This document shows positions 11,532 to 23,295 of a stretch of DNA of 64,000 nt, in pieces (the stretch's first letter is position 1; each line of letters begins with the position of its first letter). This DNA is from Buxus sempervirens (Eukaryota; Streptophyta; Magnoliopsida; Buxales; Buxaceae), in the NCBI GenBank assembly GCA_947561395.2, contig OX387190.1:22748858-22812857 (forward strand). The letters run 5' to 3'. The translations under genes were made by a program, and so were the position numbers. The notes under the pieces are model-generated. The model worked only from the letters and a program-made list of their open reading frames with translations, did not search any database and was not told where the DNA came from.

Positions 11532-12062
11532 TTTGGTATTAAAATGGTATATGATTCTGGCATCGGTGCATGAGCTCCCCCTATTCCCTAGTTCGCCATG
11601 GATTCTCGCCCTGAGCTTCAAGCAATCGTATTTGGAGTAGTTGCCTCGATCTTGATGTATAATCTATGGAAGATGAGGCATTGTAGCGACAAGAATAAGG
11701 AACCAAGATCCCCCAAACCAGCCGGTGCCTGGCCTGTGATCGGACATCTCCTTCTATTGGGAGGACAAGATCCAGTCGCACGGACACTCGCCATGGCCGA
11801 CAAATACGGGCCAACCTTCATGATCCGTCTTGGCAAGCACCGTGCACTAGTGGTGAGTAGCTGGGAAATGGTGAAGGATTGCTTCACCACCAACTACAGG
11901 GCTTTGGCGTTGTCTCCGCTCGATGCTGCCGCCAAGTACCTGGGCTACAATGGTGTCATGTTTGGGTTCTGCCCTTTTGGGTCGTACTGGCACGAGCTGC
12001 GCAAGATGGCGACTCTGGAGCTTCTCTCGAATACTCGTCCGGAGATCCTGAAGCACCTAAGG

Positions 12063-12684
12063 GGCGACTGAGGCAGGGCGATCCGATACAGAGGATGCTG
12101 AGCTATCAGATTGCACATTGATGGCGCTGGAATACCATGAGTTGGCAGATCATGGTATCTTTCTAATTGGGACAGTTTTGAGTGCGTTTTAGTATTTTGG
12201 CCATAACTTTGGCTACAGTTATCAGAATCGCACATATGACCCCAATTCGGAAAGATATCTTCAGCGCGCACGCCATGCTACATGATTGAAGTCGATGTGC
12301 ACCTTTCTCGACCTCAAATTCCGCTGTTTTCCCCTCCAAATTGCTATTCTTAGTTATTTGTTGCTATTTTTGGTAATACTTCGTTTGTCAATTAGGAAGT
12401 GATTTTAAACCCGATTTGGGCTAGATTTTTCATAGGTTGCTTATTTTATTCTATATTTTATTTAGGCATGCCTTAAGGGATTTTGCCGTTTTTAGTAACT
12501 TTCCAATATAGACGATTTTTGGCTATAAAGTCCGGCTTGTGGACTGATTTTAGGGCAACTTGATTAATTGATATTGAATTGAACCTCAGAGACGTTTTTC
12601 TCTGTGTTTTGGGCAAGCTGCTTGTGTTCTTCCCTGTTTATCATCTGTTCGAACTAGCCTACAGAATAATCTCTTTTCTGTTTG
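12063..12684. mobile_element. Unresolved ~620-bp insertion in CYP82 exon 1
   Basis: CYP82 similarity stops at LKHLR (12062) and resumes exactly in register at about 12685, with unrelated sequence between. GGCG stands on both sides (GGCGAC at 12063, GGCGTC at 12684), a weak possible target duplication. The insert has no GT donor and is not the usual CYP82 intron. Its composition, with a TTGGCCATAACTTTGGCTAC segment, resembles LTR sequence, but TG...CA ends are not clear. Confidence 0.55.
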
Positions 12685-13279
12685 GCGTCAATCAGAGAAG
12701 TTGATGATTTCATTAAAAGGTTGTACTCCTTGTGTACACTACCTGGTGGCGCTACCTGGGTTAAGGTGGAGATGAAGGAGCGGTTCGAGATGATTATTTT
12801 TAATGCCCGGACCATGATGATCGTCGGGAAGCGATATTTCGGAAACGCTGATCCTAGTGAGGAGGAAGAATCTCGTAGATTCAAAAAAGCCATTGAGAGA
12901 TTCATGTATCTGTTGGGGATGTTCCCTATGTCGGACGCACTGCTGTTTCTTGAGTGGCTTGACTTGCAAGGGCATATAAAGGCCATGAAGCAGACTGCCA
13001 AGGAAATGGATGTCATCCTGGGATCCTGGGTAGATCAACATCGACGGAATAGACCTTCCGGTGAGTTGGACGGGAAGCAATACTTCATTGAAATTATGCT
13101 TTCGGGCATAACGGAAGACGCTCTGTTACCCTGAGGTTCCAATACCATCATCAAGTCAACCATATCAGTATATCTCTCTCTCTTTCTCGCCTCCTTTTTT
13201 ATTTTTATTTTTTCATTTTTCTCTAATATTGGTGTTCGGAAATTTCAGATTTCAAGAGAAAATGAATCTTAAAGAAATT

Positions 13280-13620
13280 AATATATGTTTTAATAAGGGG
13301 ATCGTGGGGGGTGTTGGATATAGTGGTGGTGGGTGTATGAGTGGGTGGGTTGTGGTGGCGTGGGGGATATTTGGTTGTGGGCCTTGGGGCAGAGGGCAGT
13401 GGGTGTGTTGTCGTGGTGGTCATGGTAGGAATAGTTATGTGTGAAAGTGTGGTTGTGGGTGGCGGGGATGATGGTGGATGATTAGGTGGGAATGACAGGT
13501 TGTGGTAGCGGGGGTAGTGATGGTGGCGGAGGACTCCATACAATGGTGGTAGTTGTAATGGGTGAGGGTGAGAGTGTGTGGTCAATATGGGGTGGTGGAT
13601 GGTGGCAATGGACTTTCTTT
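13280..13620. repeat. GGT/GTG-rich low-complexity tract in the CYP82 intron
   Basis: Dense TGGTGG, GTGGGT and GGGTGT words on the plus strand over about 340 bp. Open frames across it are composition-driven. Confidence 0.6.
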
Positions 13621-13839
13621 CCTTTTGTTTCAAAATCTCTGCTACTCTGGTAAGTAAAATTTTAACCTCCAAAGAGGAAAAGGGAGAATGTTTTTAACAA
13701 AATTTCTCTGGCTTATTCCTTTCTTCCACATAAACGAGACAAAAGAAAATTTTCGTGTTTTCGTTTCTTTTCTTGTGTGGAGCTTGCAATGATTATAGTT
13801 TTTCACGATAAAAACGTCTTTATATTTACAACAAGAAGG

Positions 13840-14537
13840 TGTTTATAGCGACACCAATCAGAGAAAAGTGTTGGAGAAAAGTGTAGAGGGTGTTAACTAG
13901 GGGTGTCAATTGGTTCGGTGTAAGCCGAAATCCGATTGAACGAAACTAAAAAATGTTGGTTTGGCCGGTTTGGTTTTATTCTTAGTTTGGTTCGGTTTTG
14001 GTTTGAAAAAGTACAAACCAAATTAGTTTGGTTCAATTTACGATTGAGGTGGTTGAGAAACCGAACCAAACAGAAAGTTAACCTATATATTATTTTATAT
14101 TTATAATTTTATACTACATATAATATATATATATATATATAAATTCAGAACCTCTTACCATATTTTTTTGTCAAAACCTACTATTTCTCTTTGTAGGAAT
14201 CTCTGTTCGAAGGAGGTTATTTCATATTGGTGTTACTTACTAGGAGGAGATAATATTATAGAAATACCATTTATATTTTGTAGTAAAACAATATGGTTTA
14301 AACTTTAAAGATATTATAATTTCAGTTTTCAGTTTGGTTTTTGGTTTATTCACTTTTTTCGGTTCAGTTTATAATTTTTAGTTAAAATTCAGTCTGGTTC
14401 GGTTTTTGGTTTTGATCCACATGCATGATTCAGAATTACAACACTAGTGTTAACCCATGAAGTATTACTGAGTCACCTTTATATATATATACATATATAA
14501 AGTTTATGATGTTTATAGCGACACCAATCAGAGAAAA
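13840..14537. repeat. 28-bp direct repeat flanking the MITE
   Basis: An identical 28-bp segment beginning TGTTTATAGCGACACC occurs at 13840-13867 and 14510-14537, one on each side of the hAT MITE but outside its target duplication. It reads as a local duplication of intron sequence. Confidence 0.8.
13898..14446. mobile_element. hAT-type MITE with 8-bp target duplication
   Basis: Starts TAGGGGTGTCAATTGG and ends with the inverse-type sequence TTACAACACTA, an imperfect inverted repeat. A perfect 8-bp duplication GTGTTAAC flanks it at 13890-13897 and 14447-14454. The body is rich in GGTTCGGTTTTGG-like words and an AT microsatellite and has no coding capacity. Starts of the form TAGGGGTGTCAA with 8-bp duplications are typical of hAT MITEs in plants. 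Confidence 0.88.
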
Positions 14538-15379
14538 TGCTTCAAACAATTGAGAAGTGTGTAACATGCACCACAATAATGCTAACATAAAATAATCTAA
14601 ATACGTCTTGCCATAAGATTAAGAATGTTGATCATTATTCAACTCGTAGAAGCCGCAAATGTTGCCTTTTCTTGTAATTTCTTTAATCTTTTACTGATTC
14701 CAATACTTATTTTTCCTATTAGAAAAAGTACTCATCTTTCGGATATTCCATTTTGTAGAATCTAATCGCAGCTGGCTCCGATTCGACAACAATTGCCGTT
14801 ACGTGGGCCCTTTCCTTATTGCTAAATAATCCCCACGTTCCAAAACGGGCTCAAGATGAGTTGGACATCCACGTTGGAAAGGCCCGACAAGTGGAGGAAT
14901 TAGATGTTGGAAAGTTGGTGTATCTGCAAGCCATTGTGAAGGAAACGATGCGCCTGTATCCACCAGCGCCACTTTCTGCACCACGTGAAGCTACACAAGA
15001 CTGCATCATAGGTGGCTATCACGTGCCCAAGGGGACTCGGTTGTTGGTGAACATCTGAAAGCTGCATCGGGACCCACAGGTGTTGTCCGAACCGTTTGAG
15101 TTCCGACCCGATAGATTTCTTTCAAGCCACAGCAATGTGGATGTGAGGGGTTAGCAGCATGAGTGCATTCCTTTTAGCTCGGGAAGGCGATCTTGTCCGG
15201 GTATCAGCTTTGCTATGCAGATCTTGCAATTGGCACTTGCACGTCTTCTTCAGGGATTCAACTTGAAGACCCCATTGGATGAACCAGTGGACATGAGTGA
15301 AAGCTTAGGCATTACCATGGCTAAAGCAACCCCACTTGATGTGTTGCTCTCTCCACGCCTTCCCTCCATGCTTTATTAA

Positions 15380-16269
15380 CCTCATATGTGATAACATGCA
15401 GGGCCGGATGTCTTTTTCAATAACTAATAAGGAATTTGTTCTCATCTCTGGTTATAAATGTGACACCTCACATTGCTCAAGGAGGAAAAGGTAAAGGTGA
15501 TCTCACGTTGCTTGAGGAGAAGAAGGTAAATATCTATATATGTAAGCTTATGACTCCCTCAAATAACAAGGCCTTTCAGAATAAAACAGTGAATAAATCA
15601 CAACTTTTTATTTATTTATTCGGATGCCTCGGCTCACAAAAACTTATCTCATTAAAGGCTATGCTCACAAAATTCCTGACTCACTAAAATTGATTTCAAC
15701 CTGTACTTTATTTGTATATGTGTAAAGGAAAATAATACTGATCTGCATCATATGATCAATAAATATTCATTCTGAAAGAAAAAAGAATCAAAAAATCTCA
15801 AAAATAGTCATAAATGTATAAAATGCCAATTCTTAGTACATCTCATGTGGACAACGATATTAAGAAATAGAAAAAATGGAAGATCGAAAAAATAGAGCCA
15901 ATAGACAAAAAAGAAAAAGGAAAAAGAAAAGCTAAGGTTGCTTTCTCCATAGTCAATGTGTCATTTCTCTATCAAATATTAAAAATTAATTGAATCCAAA
16001 ACCATCATTTAGAAGAAAAAAGAAAGATTTACTCATGTAATCATAATTACAAAGAACAGTATAAATGAAAAAACTAAATAAATTTTTAGAAAGAAGCAAA
16101 TAATTGAAGCTAAAAAACATATGTTACCGGTATGAATGTATGACTAACGAAGAATCTAACTATAATATGTTGACTGAATTGCTATGCCTTACCAAACAAC
16201 TATCTTCAACCTTAATAGTTGATTTTTTGTAATGTTTTCTCATATTTTGGGGTGTGATATTTAGTGTTC
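15380..16269. other. Intergenic, no feature recognised
   Basis: AT-rich sequence downstream of the CYP82 stop. A short partial direct repeat (CTCAAGGAGGAAAAGGT-like and TTGAGGAGAAGAAGGT-like, about 15476-15525) is the only structure noticed. Confidence 0.4.
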
Positions 16270-16274
16270 TAGGT

Positions 16275-19271
16275 TGTAAAACCCCGAATTTTCACCTAAT
16301 AAATAAATAAATAATAAATAAAATAAAATATGAGTTAAGTCCTAATTAAAATAAAAAGTGAAGATTTAGAGGATAATTAATTCAAATAAGTTCTAAGTTG
16401 AAAATAAAGAAAGAATTTTAATGAAATTAGCCTAAAAGAATAAAAAGGGTATTTTGGTAATTTTCAGAAAAGGGTAATTAGTAAATAGATCATCAAATAA
16501 TAATTAGAATTAGAAAATAGAAGAAAACAAATTAGTTTGGCAAGTTAGAAATTAAAAGAAATTAATAAAAGCCTAAAAGTGGGAAAAAGGGTAATTAGGA
16601 GATTTCACGTCTTAATTTGGAGAAAATAAGGTTTTAAGTGATAGAAATGTTTAATTAAATATTTTGCACGAAAATAGATTATTTTCATGAGTTTAGATAA
16701 TAAGAAACTTAATTAGTATTGTTTAAGTAGAAAATAGAAGGTGGAGAAAAAGTAGGAATTAAATTAGAAGGATTAGACATTAACTAGACCATGGTTGGGT
16801 TAGCCCAAATTAAATTAGCCAATTAGGGTTGGTTTAGGATTTCTAAAGCCTAGTATAAATAGGAGACTAAGGTTAGACAAGAGGGAATTTTCGTGGGTTT
16901 CTTATGGAGAGAAAAGAGGGAGAGAAAGGAAGGAGGTTTCTAATGGAGGTGTTTGACCAGCCACCATCAAAACGCGATCGGGGAAAATCCGTACGGTGGA
17001 TCGCCTTCAAATTTGTAGGTTTTGTTCGTAACTGATAAAAATACATTATGAACGGTGGAGATTTGAATTGGAAGAGTCTAGCTTGGTGCGGTTGGGAGCA
17101 AAAGTCTGGTCCAGAATTAGAAGGTTCAATGGAAGAAGGATTTTAGCGTATAAGGCAAGTAGTAACCTTTGGAAAAAGTGAGGAACTGCATGATTTTGAT
17201 TTCTGTGATTTCATATGGTTAGAATGGATTAGACAGAACTGTATTTACATGGAATCAAGTTGCTTATATTTTCATGATTTGTATTCTTGATGGATTTATC
17301 AAATTAATGAAGAAAGTTTAGTTGGATTATGTAAATAAGGGTAGGAGGGTATTTAATTCATAAAAATTACTCTAGAAGGCTCTAGGTAAGTTTCAGAAAG
17401 TTTGTAGATTAATTTAGACCAAGAAAACATAAAGCAAAAGCATAATAATCCGAAATTGGAAAATCTGGAAAATTCTATTTAATTTTGCACGAGCGCCTAG
17501 GATCGCCTAGCCCTGTAGAGGTAAGCGCTCTAAGTAAAATTTGTAGATTTTGGGAATTTTGTAATTTGAATAAATACCCAATAATTCTTATGATTAGTTA
17601 AGCATGTTAGCATCTTTATAAGGACTTAATTAAGCTATAAAAATTATAAAATTAATTTGGAAAGAATAAGCAATAAATTGAAGGTTATAATGAAAGGATT
17701 GTTTATAAAAGAGTCAAAGGGTATGGATATTGCTAGAAATAATACTACTAAAATTTATAGCTTATAAACATCTTTTAAACTTCATTCTAGGTCTGTAGAA
17801 CATGCTGGAAAAATAAAATACAGAAAATTCAAATAGAAACTAGCTTAGGTGCTAAGGTAGGAAATTGGATTCTAATAAAGGGATTAAGAAAGAAAAGTTC
17901 AAGCATGATTTGATTTACTTTTATTTGAGCTTTATATAGGAATATTGGCTACTGGAATTGCCTAAACTCAGATTTTACCGGATTTATGATACTTAAGTTT
18001 TATTTTGAATATAATTGGAAGAATTGCATAGGTTATTCTGAAAATGCCTATAATTGGATTTGTTATGATTGAATCATGGATTTCACATGGAATGGAATAC
18101 TTTGGTATGGATTGGTATGTGGTATGATATTGTTCTCTTTAATTTTACGGTTGGGTGATACGGCTTCTGTGGTAGAGTTGATACTATCTTTTACGGCAGA
18201 GATGGGTAATCCTCTGTGTAGAGATGTGTAATCCTTTACGGGTAAAAGTGTGTATGCCTCCTACATTAGCGTGTCCTCCCGTATGTGGTTTTATCGTGGT
18301 TTGTGTCAGTGGGCTTAGCTGTATATGGATCCATAGTTTTGGCTGGTTAGCTAAGCGGTATTTAGTTTGGGTTGAGTTACTCCTATATGCGAGCGCGCTT
18401 CCCTTTGCGAGTTAGTTTGCTCTGGGAAGGTCCTATGTCTGGAGAGACACCCCGGTGAGCCGCTGGTGATTCTCTGCACATGTGGATAAGCGACCACACT
18501 CCATGTATTGATTCTGGTGCTGCATGCTGGTGGTACGTCCAACTCTGCGGGGTTCATGCGCAATAAGTCGGTGACTACGGCTCTTGCCTAAGCTGCGCTG
18601 CATGGGGCTTGAGTATCATTAAGTAGCACTGCCCCTAAGCCGCACGGTGGAACAGCATTTAGTCGAGTGTCATCTCAAATACTTATCATCTTTGTGAGTC
18701 CTGCAATGGCACGTGTTTTATCGCTTTTGTCGGTTTTACCTCATTAACATAAAGAGACTGGTATTTATACATGATCATATGTTTCATCGCCTTAATTGTA
18801 ATTGCTATGAATAACTTGGATTTCTCGTCTTATCGTTGATTAATCGAATACCTCATTACTATTTGCTTATATTGGACTGTTTCAAATTGCATGCACCTGC
18901 TACTTGCTGAGATGTAAATCTCACTCCGTTTTCCCCTATTTTTTTCAGGTTGCTTGGAGAGATCGCGAAGATGGGGTTTTAATTTGATGGGTAGAAATAT
19001 AATTGGTATTAATGCCACATGTTGATTAGATAAACTTTATTGTAAACAAAATTGATATTATTGAATAAAGAATTGTTGTTATTGGCCACCATAACTCTGA
19101 TGTAATTAATTTGTAAAATTTTAAAATTATTGTGAATCTTGGTTTGTATCTGACCCCAGCTTCGTGGTAACACCTCGAGTTTGGTTGTTGAACCGGACTT
19201 GGGTTGTTACAGTAGCGAACCGGGTTCGGGTTAGGTGCCGGTTTGCACTGACCCGGGTTCGGGGCGTTACA
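16275..19271 (+). mobile_element. Solo LTR, chromovirus (Del/Tekay-like) type
   Basis: A 2997-bp LTR with TG...CA ends: starts TGTAAAACCCCGAATTTTC and ends CGGGTTCGGGGCGTTACA. A perfect 5-bp target duplication TAGGT flanks it (16270-16274, 19272-19276), so it is a solo LTR left after LTR-LTR recombination. The TGTAA-ACCCCGAATTTT start and CGGGGCGTTACA end are the usual pattern of Del/Tekay chromovirus LTRs; family is inferred from ends and length since no coding part remains. Confidence 0.88.
16854..16860 (+). promoter_or_regulatory. TATA box of the solo LTR
   Basis: TATAAAT followed by AGGAGACTAAGG about 580 bp into the LTR, ahead of a purine-rich stretch, is placed as expected for an LTR promoter. 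Confidence 0.5.
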
Positions 19272-19369
19272 TAGGTGATTCAATTACTTGAACTTCTAGA
19301 TTTCTTTTAAAAAAATGTTAGCTTTTACTTTCTGCTATATTAGGCTTCCCTTGAGTGGAGCTTATCAGT

Positions 19370-19540
19370 TTACATGTTCTAGAATTGTTTTCTGGTCAGA
19401 TACTATTCAGATGTGTTGCTCAATATACTATCATGCCAACTTCTGGAATGACTATTAGCTACTTCTTGGGTCTTTCACCATCTCTCTCAGTTGGTTTGAT
19501 ATTATTTGCTTGTTGCCCTGGAGGTACTGCATCCAATGTG
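19370..19540 (+). pseudogene. BASS-family (bile acid:Na+ symporter type) transporter, single exon fragment
   Basis: Encodes ELFSGQILFRCVAQYTIMP, then GLSPSLSVGLILFACCPGG and TASNVV, the highly conserved central membrane part of plant BASS carriers, which move organic acids or related metabolites with sodium across the chloroplast envelope. CPGGTASN is the family signature. The exon ends at 19540 with a good donor (GTG then GTAAGA). The expected following segment is not found downstream, and upstream codons in frame include a stop at 19352, so the left exon edge is probably the CAG at 19366-19368. It is a lone exon, not a gene. Which BASS member cannot be told. Confidence 0.8.
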
Positions 19541-20920
19541 GTAAGATATACAACAACTTGTTACTGAATTCCTTCTTTCCTTTGTAGATTTGTTGAACAA
19601 AGTTGTAAAATTCTTTATGAGCTTGCAAACTTTGGTGTTCAAAAGAAAATCTTCTTGTGTAAGTCCCTTGACATTCAACTTTGCATCCTTTTTGGCCATA
19701 TGTAGCAATGATGTGCTCAATCTAGCTATCTACCTGATTGAGGACCTCCCAATAGACAATACAGACAACATTCTGACACAATCAAACCTCATTGAAGGAT
19801 TGGATATGTAATAAATTGGGAAAATTAATATTTAGTGGTACTTTATCAAGTTTGCACTTCAACGTTTCAGAACACCTTTATCAAAACATTTAAGATTCAG
19901 TGGTATTTTATTATTACATCCCTTTATCAAAACATTTAAGATTTAGTGGTATTTTATTATTATAACCCATTTTCTTCGCACAATGCCCTTTTCTCATTTA
20001 AATAAATTAAATAAATAGGTTTCCAAGATTGCCCTTGTTACGTTTGAAATTGATTGAATTAAGTAAATTTCCATAAGTGCCCTTTACCCCAACTTTCTTA
20101 TTTTTTATGTTTATTTCTTTTCAAAAAATAATAAAGAAAGAAAAGGAGGAGAGAGAGGGCCGTGTGGGATGACGGCCGTTTCAAGGATGGATGGGCCGTG
20201 TGGGGTGACGGCCGTTTCAAAGATGGATGGTGATGTGAATCAATAAAAAAGTAAAAAGAAGACCAACAAAATCTCGGTACCTGCCGCCTGTTTCTTTATA
20301 GCCGTGATCGGTAGTATAGAGAGAAGAGATCGGGGGCCGCCTTGAAGATTACTGGTTCCGAGGTGTGCATCGTGACTGCCCTTAGCCTTGCTTGAAGGGG
20401 TAAGCAAGATCGTACCTAGCGATCGAAGTAGGGTAGCCATGATCGGAGTAGGGCATATACCTTCTTAGCCTTGTCTAGGAGTAAGGGGATCTCCATGTAT
20501 TGTTATGACAGGTAGCAATAGGAGGATAGACTACTTCATGCTATGAGGATAGCATGAGAGTAGGGTGTTCTGAGAAGACCGAATAAGAGGTCTGAGGAGA
20601 CCGAAATAGCTGGTGTAGTTGTGTGTTGATCGAGGGATCCCTTTCCCTTGTCTGCTGGTCCCTATTAATAAACTGCTTGGCTTAAACACAAAGTCTCCCA
20701 ACTACCCACTCTTAGGAAGTTGAACCCCACCTTACAAACCACCCACGTTTATAGAAAGTGGGGGACCCCACTTCCCATCTTTTTAATTCTTATAGACTTT
20801 TTCCAAACCACTCTTACATAATGGGGTTTCTTAATGGACCCCACTTCCCCATTTAGGGGGACTTGTAGCCACATAAGATTCAAGCCTACTGCTGGGCTAC
20901 GGCGGGTGTAAACATTGCCT
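19541..20920. other. No gene recognised; small tandem repeats
   Basis: Contains a ~46-bp duplication (AAACATTTAAGATT(C/T)AGTGG at about 19887 and 19933) and a ~37-bp duplication (GGCCGTGTGGG(A/G)TGACGGCC at about 20158 and 20194). No coding or element boundary could be supported. Confidence 0.5.
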
Positions 20921-20943
20921 CCCCCCCCCCCCCCCCCCCCCCC
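20921..20943. repeat. Poly-C tract, 23 bases
   Basis: Uninterrupted run of 23 C after AACATTGCCT. True length may be uncertain because long G/C homopolymers are hard to sequence. Confidence 0.9.
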
Positions 20944-21129
20944 ACTTTCTCATTACGTCACTGTAGTAAGACGTGATGAGGAAATGTATACTTGTCATGG
21001 GACAAGCCCTATGATGGGTATCACTTGACCTGTAGGTGATAAGATGTCAGGGTGGTCGACGCACAATATCCATGGAATCGGCCGTAAGTTTCTTTAACAA
21101 TTTAGAAATCGGCCAAAAGTCACCTTTTC

Positions 21130-21467
21130 TTAATTAAAAGGTAACGAAAACACTCTCTATTAAATAAAAGATACTTTTTTTCCGTAATGGCCAAGAGTAT
21201 TTTTTCTTAGATAAAAGGCAACTGAAACACCTTTTATCAAATGAAATAACTCTAACGACCCGTAATCGGCAAAAGTACTTTTTTCTTAAATAAAGGGCAA
21301 CTGAAACACCTTTTATCAAATGAAATAACTTTAACGAGCCGTAACCGGCCGAAAGTACCTTCTTCTTAAATAAAAGGCAGTTGAAACACCTTTTATCAAA
21401 TGAAATAACTTTAACGACCCGTAATCCACCGAAAGTGCCTTTTTCTTAAATAAAAGGCAGTTGAAAC
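21130..21467. repeat. ~80-bp tandem repeat, four to five copies
   Basis: Units carry CTTAAATAAAAGGCA, then TGAAACACCTTTTATC, then TAACGACCCGTAATCGGC, at about 21205, 21285, 21365 and a partial copy near 21445, with a more decayed copy before 21205. The array stops exactly where the LTR of element A begins at 21468. It is probably part of another, unidentified element into which A inserted. Confidence 0.75.
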
Positions 21468-23275
21468 TATAGACACCCCAAATTCCATTACAAAATAAGA
21501 AAATAATTGAAAACATGTAATTGGGGCTTAAAACAGGTCAAAAATGCATAAAATCTGATCAAGCATGCATTGCCCGTATTAAATCTGCGGGCTGGTCGCA
21601 CCTAAAATTGTTATACGGGCATGCCGCGCCCGTATTGAAAATACGAGCACCATTTGCCCGCATTATATATACGGGCGCGATGTTTTTGCGCGAATTTTAT
21701 CCTTTCTCGATTTCTGAGCTTTATCTTCAGTCTAATATCTCTTTAAATGAGTGAATTATCTCTTTTATTCGTTCAAAATATCTTTGTTGGCCATGGATGG
21801 ACATTATCCTTATTTTTAACCTAATCTGGGGGGATCAGGATATATCCTTCTAGACCAGCCTTACCTCTGGGTTTGCTTATAAATAGAGGGCTTCTCCTCA
21901 AGCAAAAGGCCACGAAAATTTGAAGTCTAAGGAGCTTCAAGAGAAGGGAGGAATCCCTGTTACTCTGCTTGCTCAATCCAGGTAAGTCCCTTCTCCCTTT
22001 TATTTCTGTCTTCAATTCTAGAAGTAATCAGATATTCTCCATTGCTGTAGAATAAGGCCTAGTTTATACTTGTATTCCCAAACTTATCTCTAAGTACCTC
22101 AAGAATCCTCTCTAGCAGTAAAACGTGAAGAGAGAGCTAGGGGAAAAGGGAACAGGTGGATCCCTAGAATAGAGCCCCATATCTGTTTTTCTCCTTTTTT
22201 TTGCTAGAATAAGGCCTTTGATTGCGTTTGTATCACCAAACCTATCTCTAAGTACCTCAAGAATCCTCTCTAGCCGTAAAACATGAAGAGAGAGCTAGGG
22301 GAAAAGAGAACAGGTGGATCCTTATGGTAAACCCCCATGTGCTCTAATCTGTGAGATATGGCTGCTTTGAATATCCTGTTCATATTTTAATGATCTTATG
22401 ATTAAATCTAAATAAATCTTATAAATCTATGATGTTTATAGCATGAGATCCCCACTTTTTTCTAAAATTTGGATTTTTCACATTTTTGCACCTACAACAC
22501 TGTTTTCGTGATTTTTGTAATATTAGGCTAAAGTCCTGGATCTATCATGATCTATATGATAGATCTTGATTCAGAAGCCTGAAAGTAACTTCTAGGATTT
22601 CATGATGTGGTTTTTGAATCCTTTTTCGTTTTTGAGAGAAGACCCTACGATCTAAGTTCTCCCTTTTTGATGTTCTTCATCAACGTGGGTATTTTTGGTT
22701 TTGATTTTTTGATTTAATGTGAAATTTAGGCCATACCTGTATCATGGATTGTTCGAGTTCAATTCTGCAATATTTTATAAAAATCATATTTTTTCTAGAT
22801 TTCTAGAATTTAACTTGAATCCAGATTTTTGAAGTTTTCACTTTCTTTTGGTTTTATTTGATTTTATCTCAATTTTATTTTAATTATGAAACCCTAGGAA
22901 TGGTATGATCATATTTGAAAGTTCTGGATCAATCAGGCTATTCGTATGAAAAAACCATACACTTTGTCTTTTTTTGATTTTCTTATGATTTTAGTAGCAA
23001 GCCTTCTTTATTTTTAACATGAACAATGCCTGGAAACCACCTTGTGTGGATGAATAGGGGTGCCTAACACCTTCCCCTGTTCATAACCTAATCCCCTTAC
23101 CTATCACTAGTTGTTTTTTTTAGTGGGTTATTTTTACCCTAAATTTGCCTTTTTGTTCTTATTTGATATTTTGGTGTCCATTCACACCTAAACAGAATGG
23201 TGGCAACTCTGTGTTTTTAACCAATCCCGTGTGATGATGAGGAAGTCATTGAATTGATTTTTCCCATGTCTCACA
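21468..23275 (+). repeat. Element A LTR, copy 1
   Basis: 1808 bp, ending in TCTCACA just before a PBS. It aligns along its whole length with copy 2 (24691-26497), at about 6% difference over a 215-bp sample compared by eye. It contains an internal ~155-bp tandem duplication (CTCTAAGTACCTCAAGAATC at about 22090 and 22250) also present in copy 2. Confidence 0.88.
21878..21885 (+). promoter_or_regulatory. TATA box, element A LTR copy 1
   Basis: TATAAATA followed by GAGGGCTTCTCCTC; the same motif at the same place in copy 2 (25099-25106) supports it as the LTR promoter. Confidence 0.6.
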
Positions 23276-23277
23276 AC

Positions 23278-23295
23278 TGGCGACTCTGCTGGGGA
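23278..23295 (+). promoter_or_regulatory. Primer binding site, copy 1
   Basis: TGGCGACTCTGCTGGGGA, two bases after the LTR end. It is the tRNA-Arg-type site described for Ogre/Tat elements. Confidence 0.9.

Larger units (their letters stand above)
11598..15379 (+). pseudogene. Cytochrome P450, CYP82 family, pseudogene
   Basis: CYP82 enzymes are ER-anchored haem monooxygenases of specialised metabolism. Exon 1 starts at ATG 11598 with a membrane anchor (AIVFGVVASILMY) and Pro-rich hinge (AGAWPVIGHL), runs to LKHLR at 12062, is split by a ~620-bp insertion, and resumes at SIREVDDFIKRLY (12688) through VGKRYFGNADP and AKEMDVIL to about 13131. A 1.6-kb intron follows; exon 2 begins near 14760 with NLIAAGSDSTT (I-helix), then KETMR (K-helix ExxR), FRPDRF, haem loop PFSSGRRSCPG, and ends LPSMLY-stop at 15379. 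Broken by the insertion, a stop after EDALLP with loss of about a dozen conserved codons at the exon end, TGA at 15056 where Trp is usual (NLWKLHRD), and TAG at 15152. Catalytic motifs remain, so it died recently on a gene time scale. Confidence 0.9.

Noticed and set aside
12063-12684. An extra CYP82 intron
   Set aside because: No GT donor at the break, and CYP82 genes do not have an intron at this place; an insertion fits better.
13223-13672. Minus-strand Pro/His/Thr-rich open frame of 149 codons
   Set aside because: It is the complement of the GGT-rich tract in the CYP82 intron, with no protein motif.
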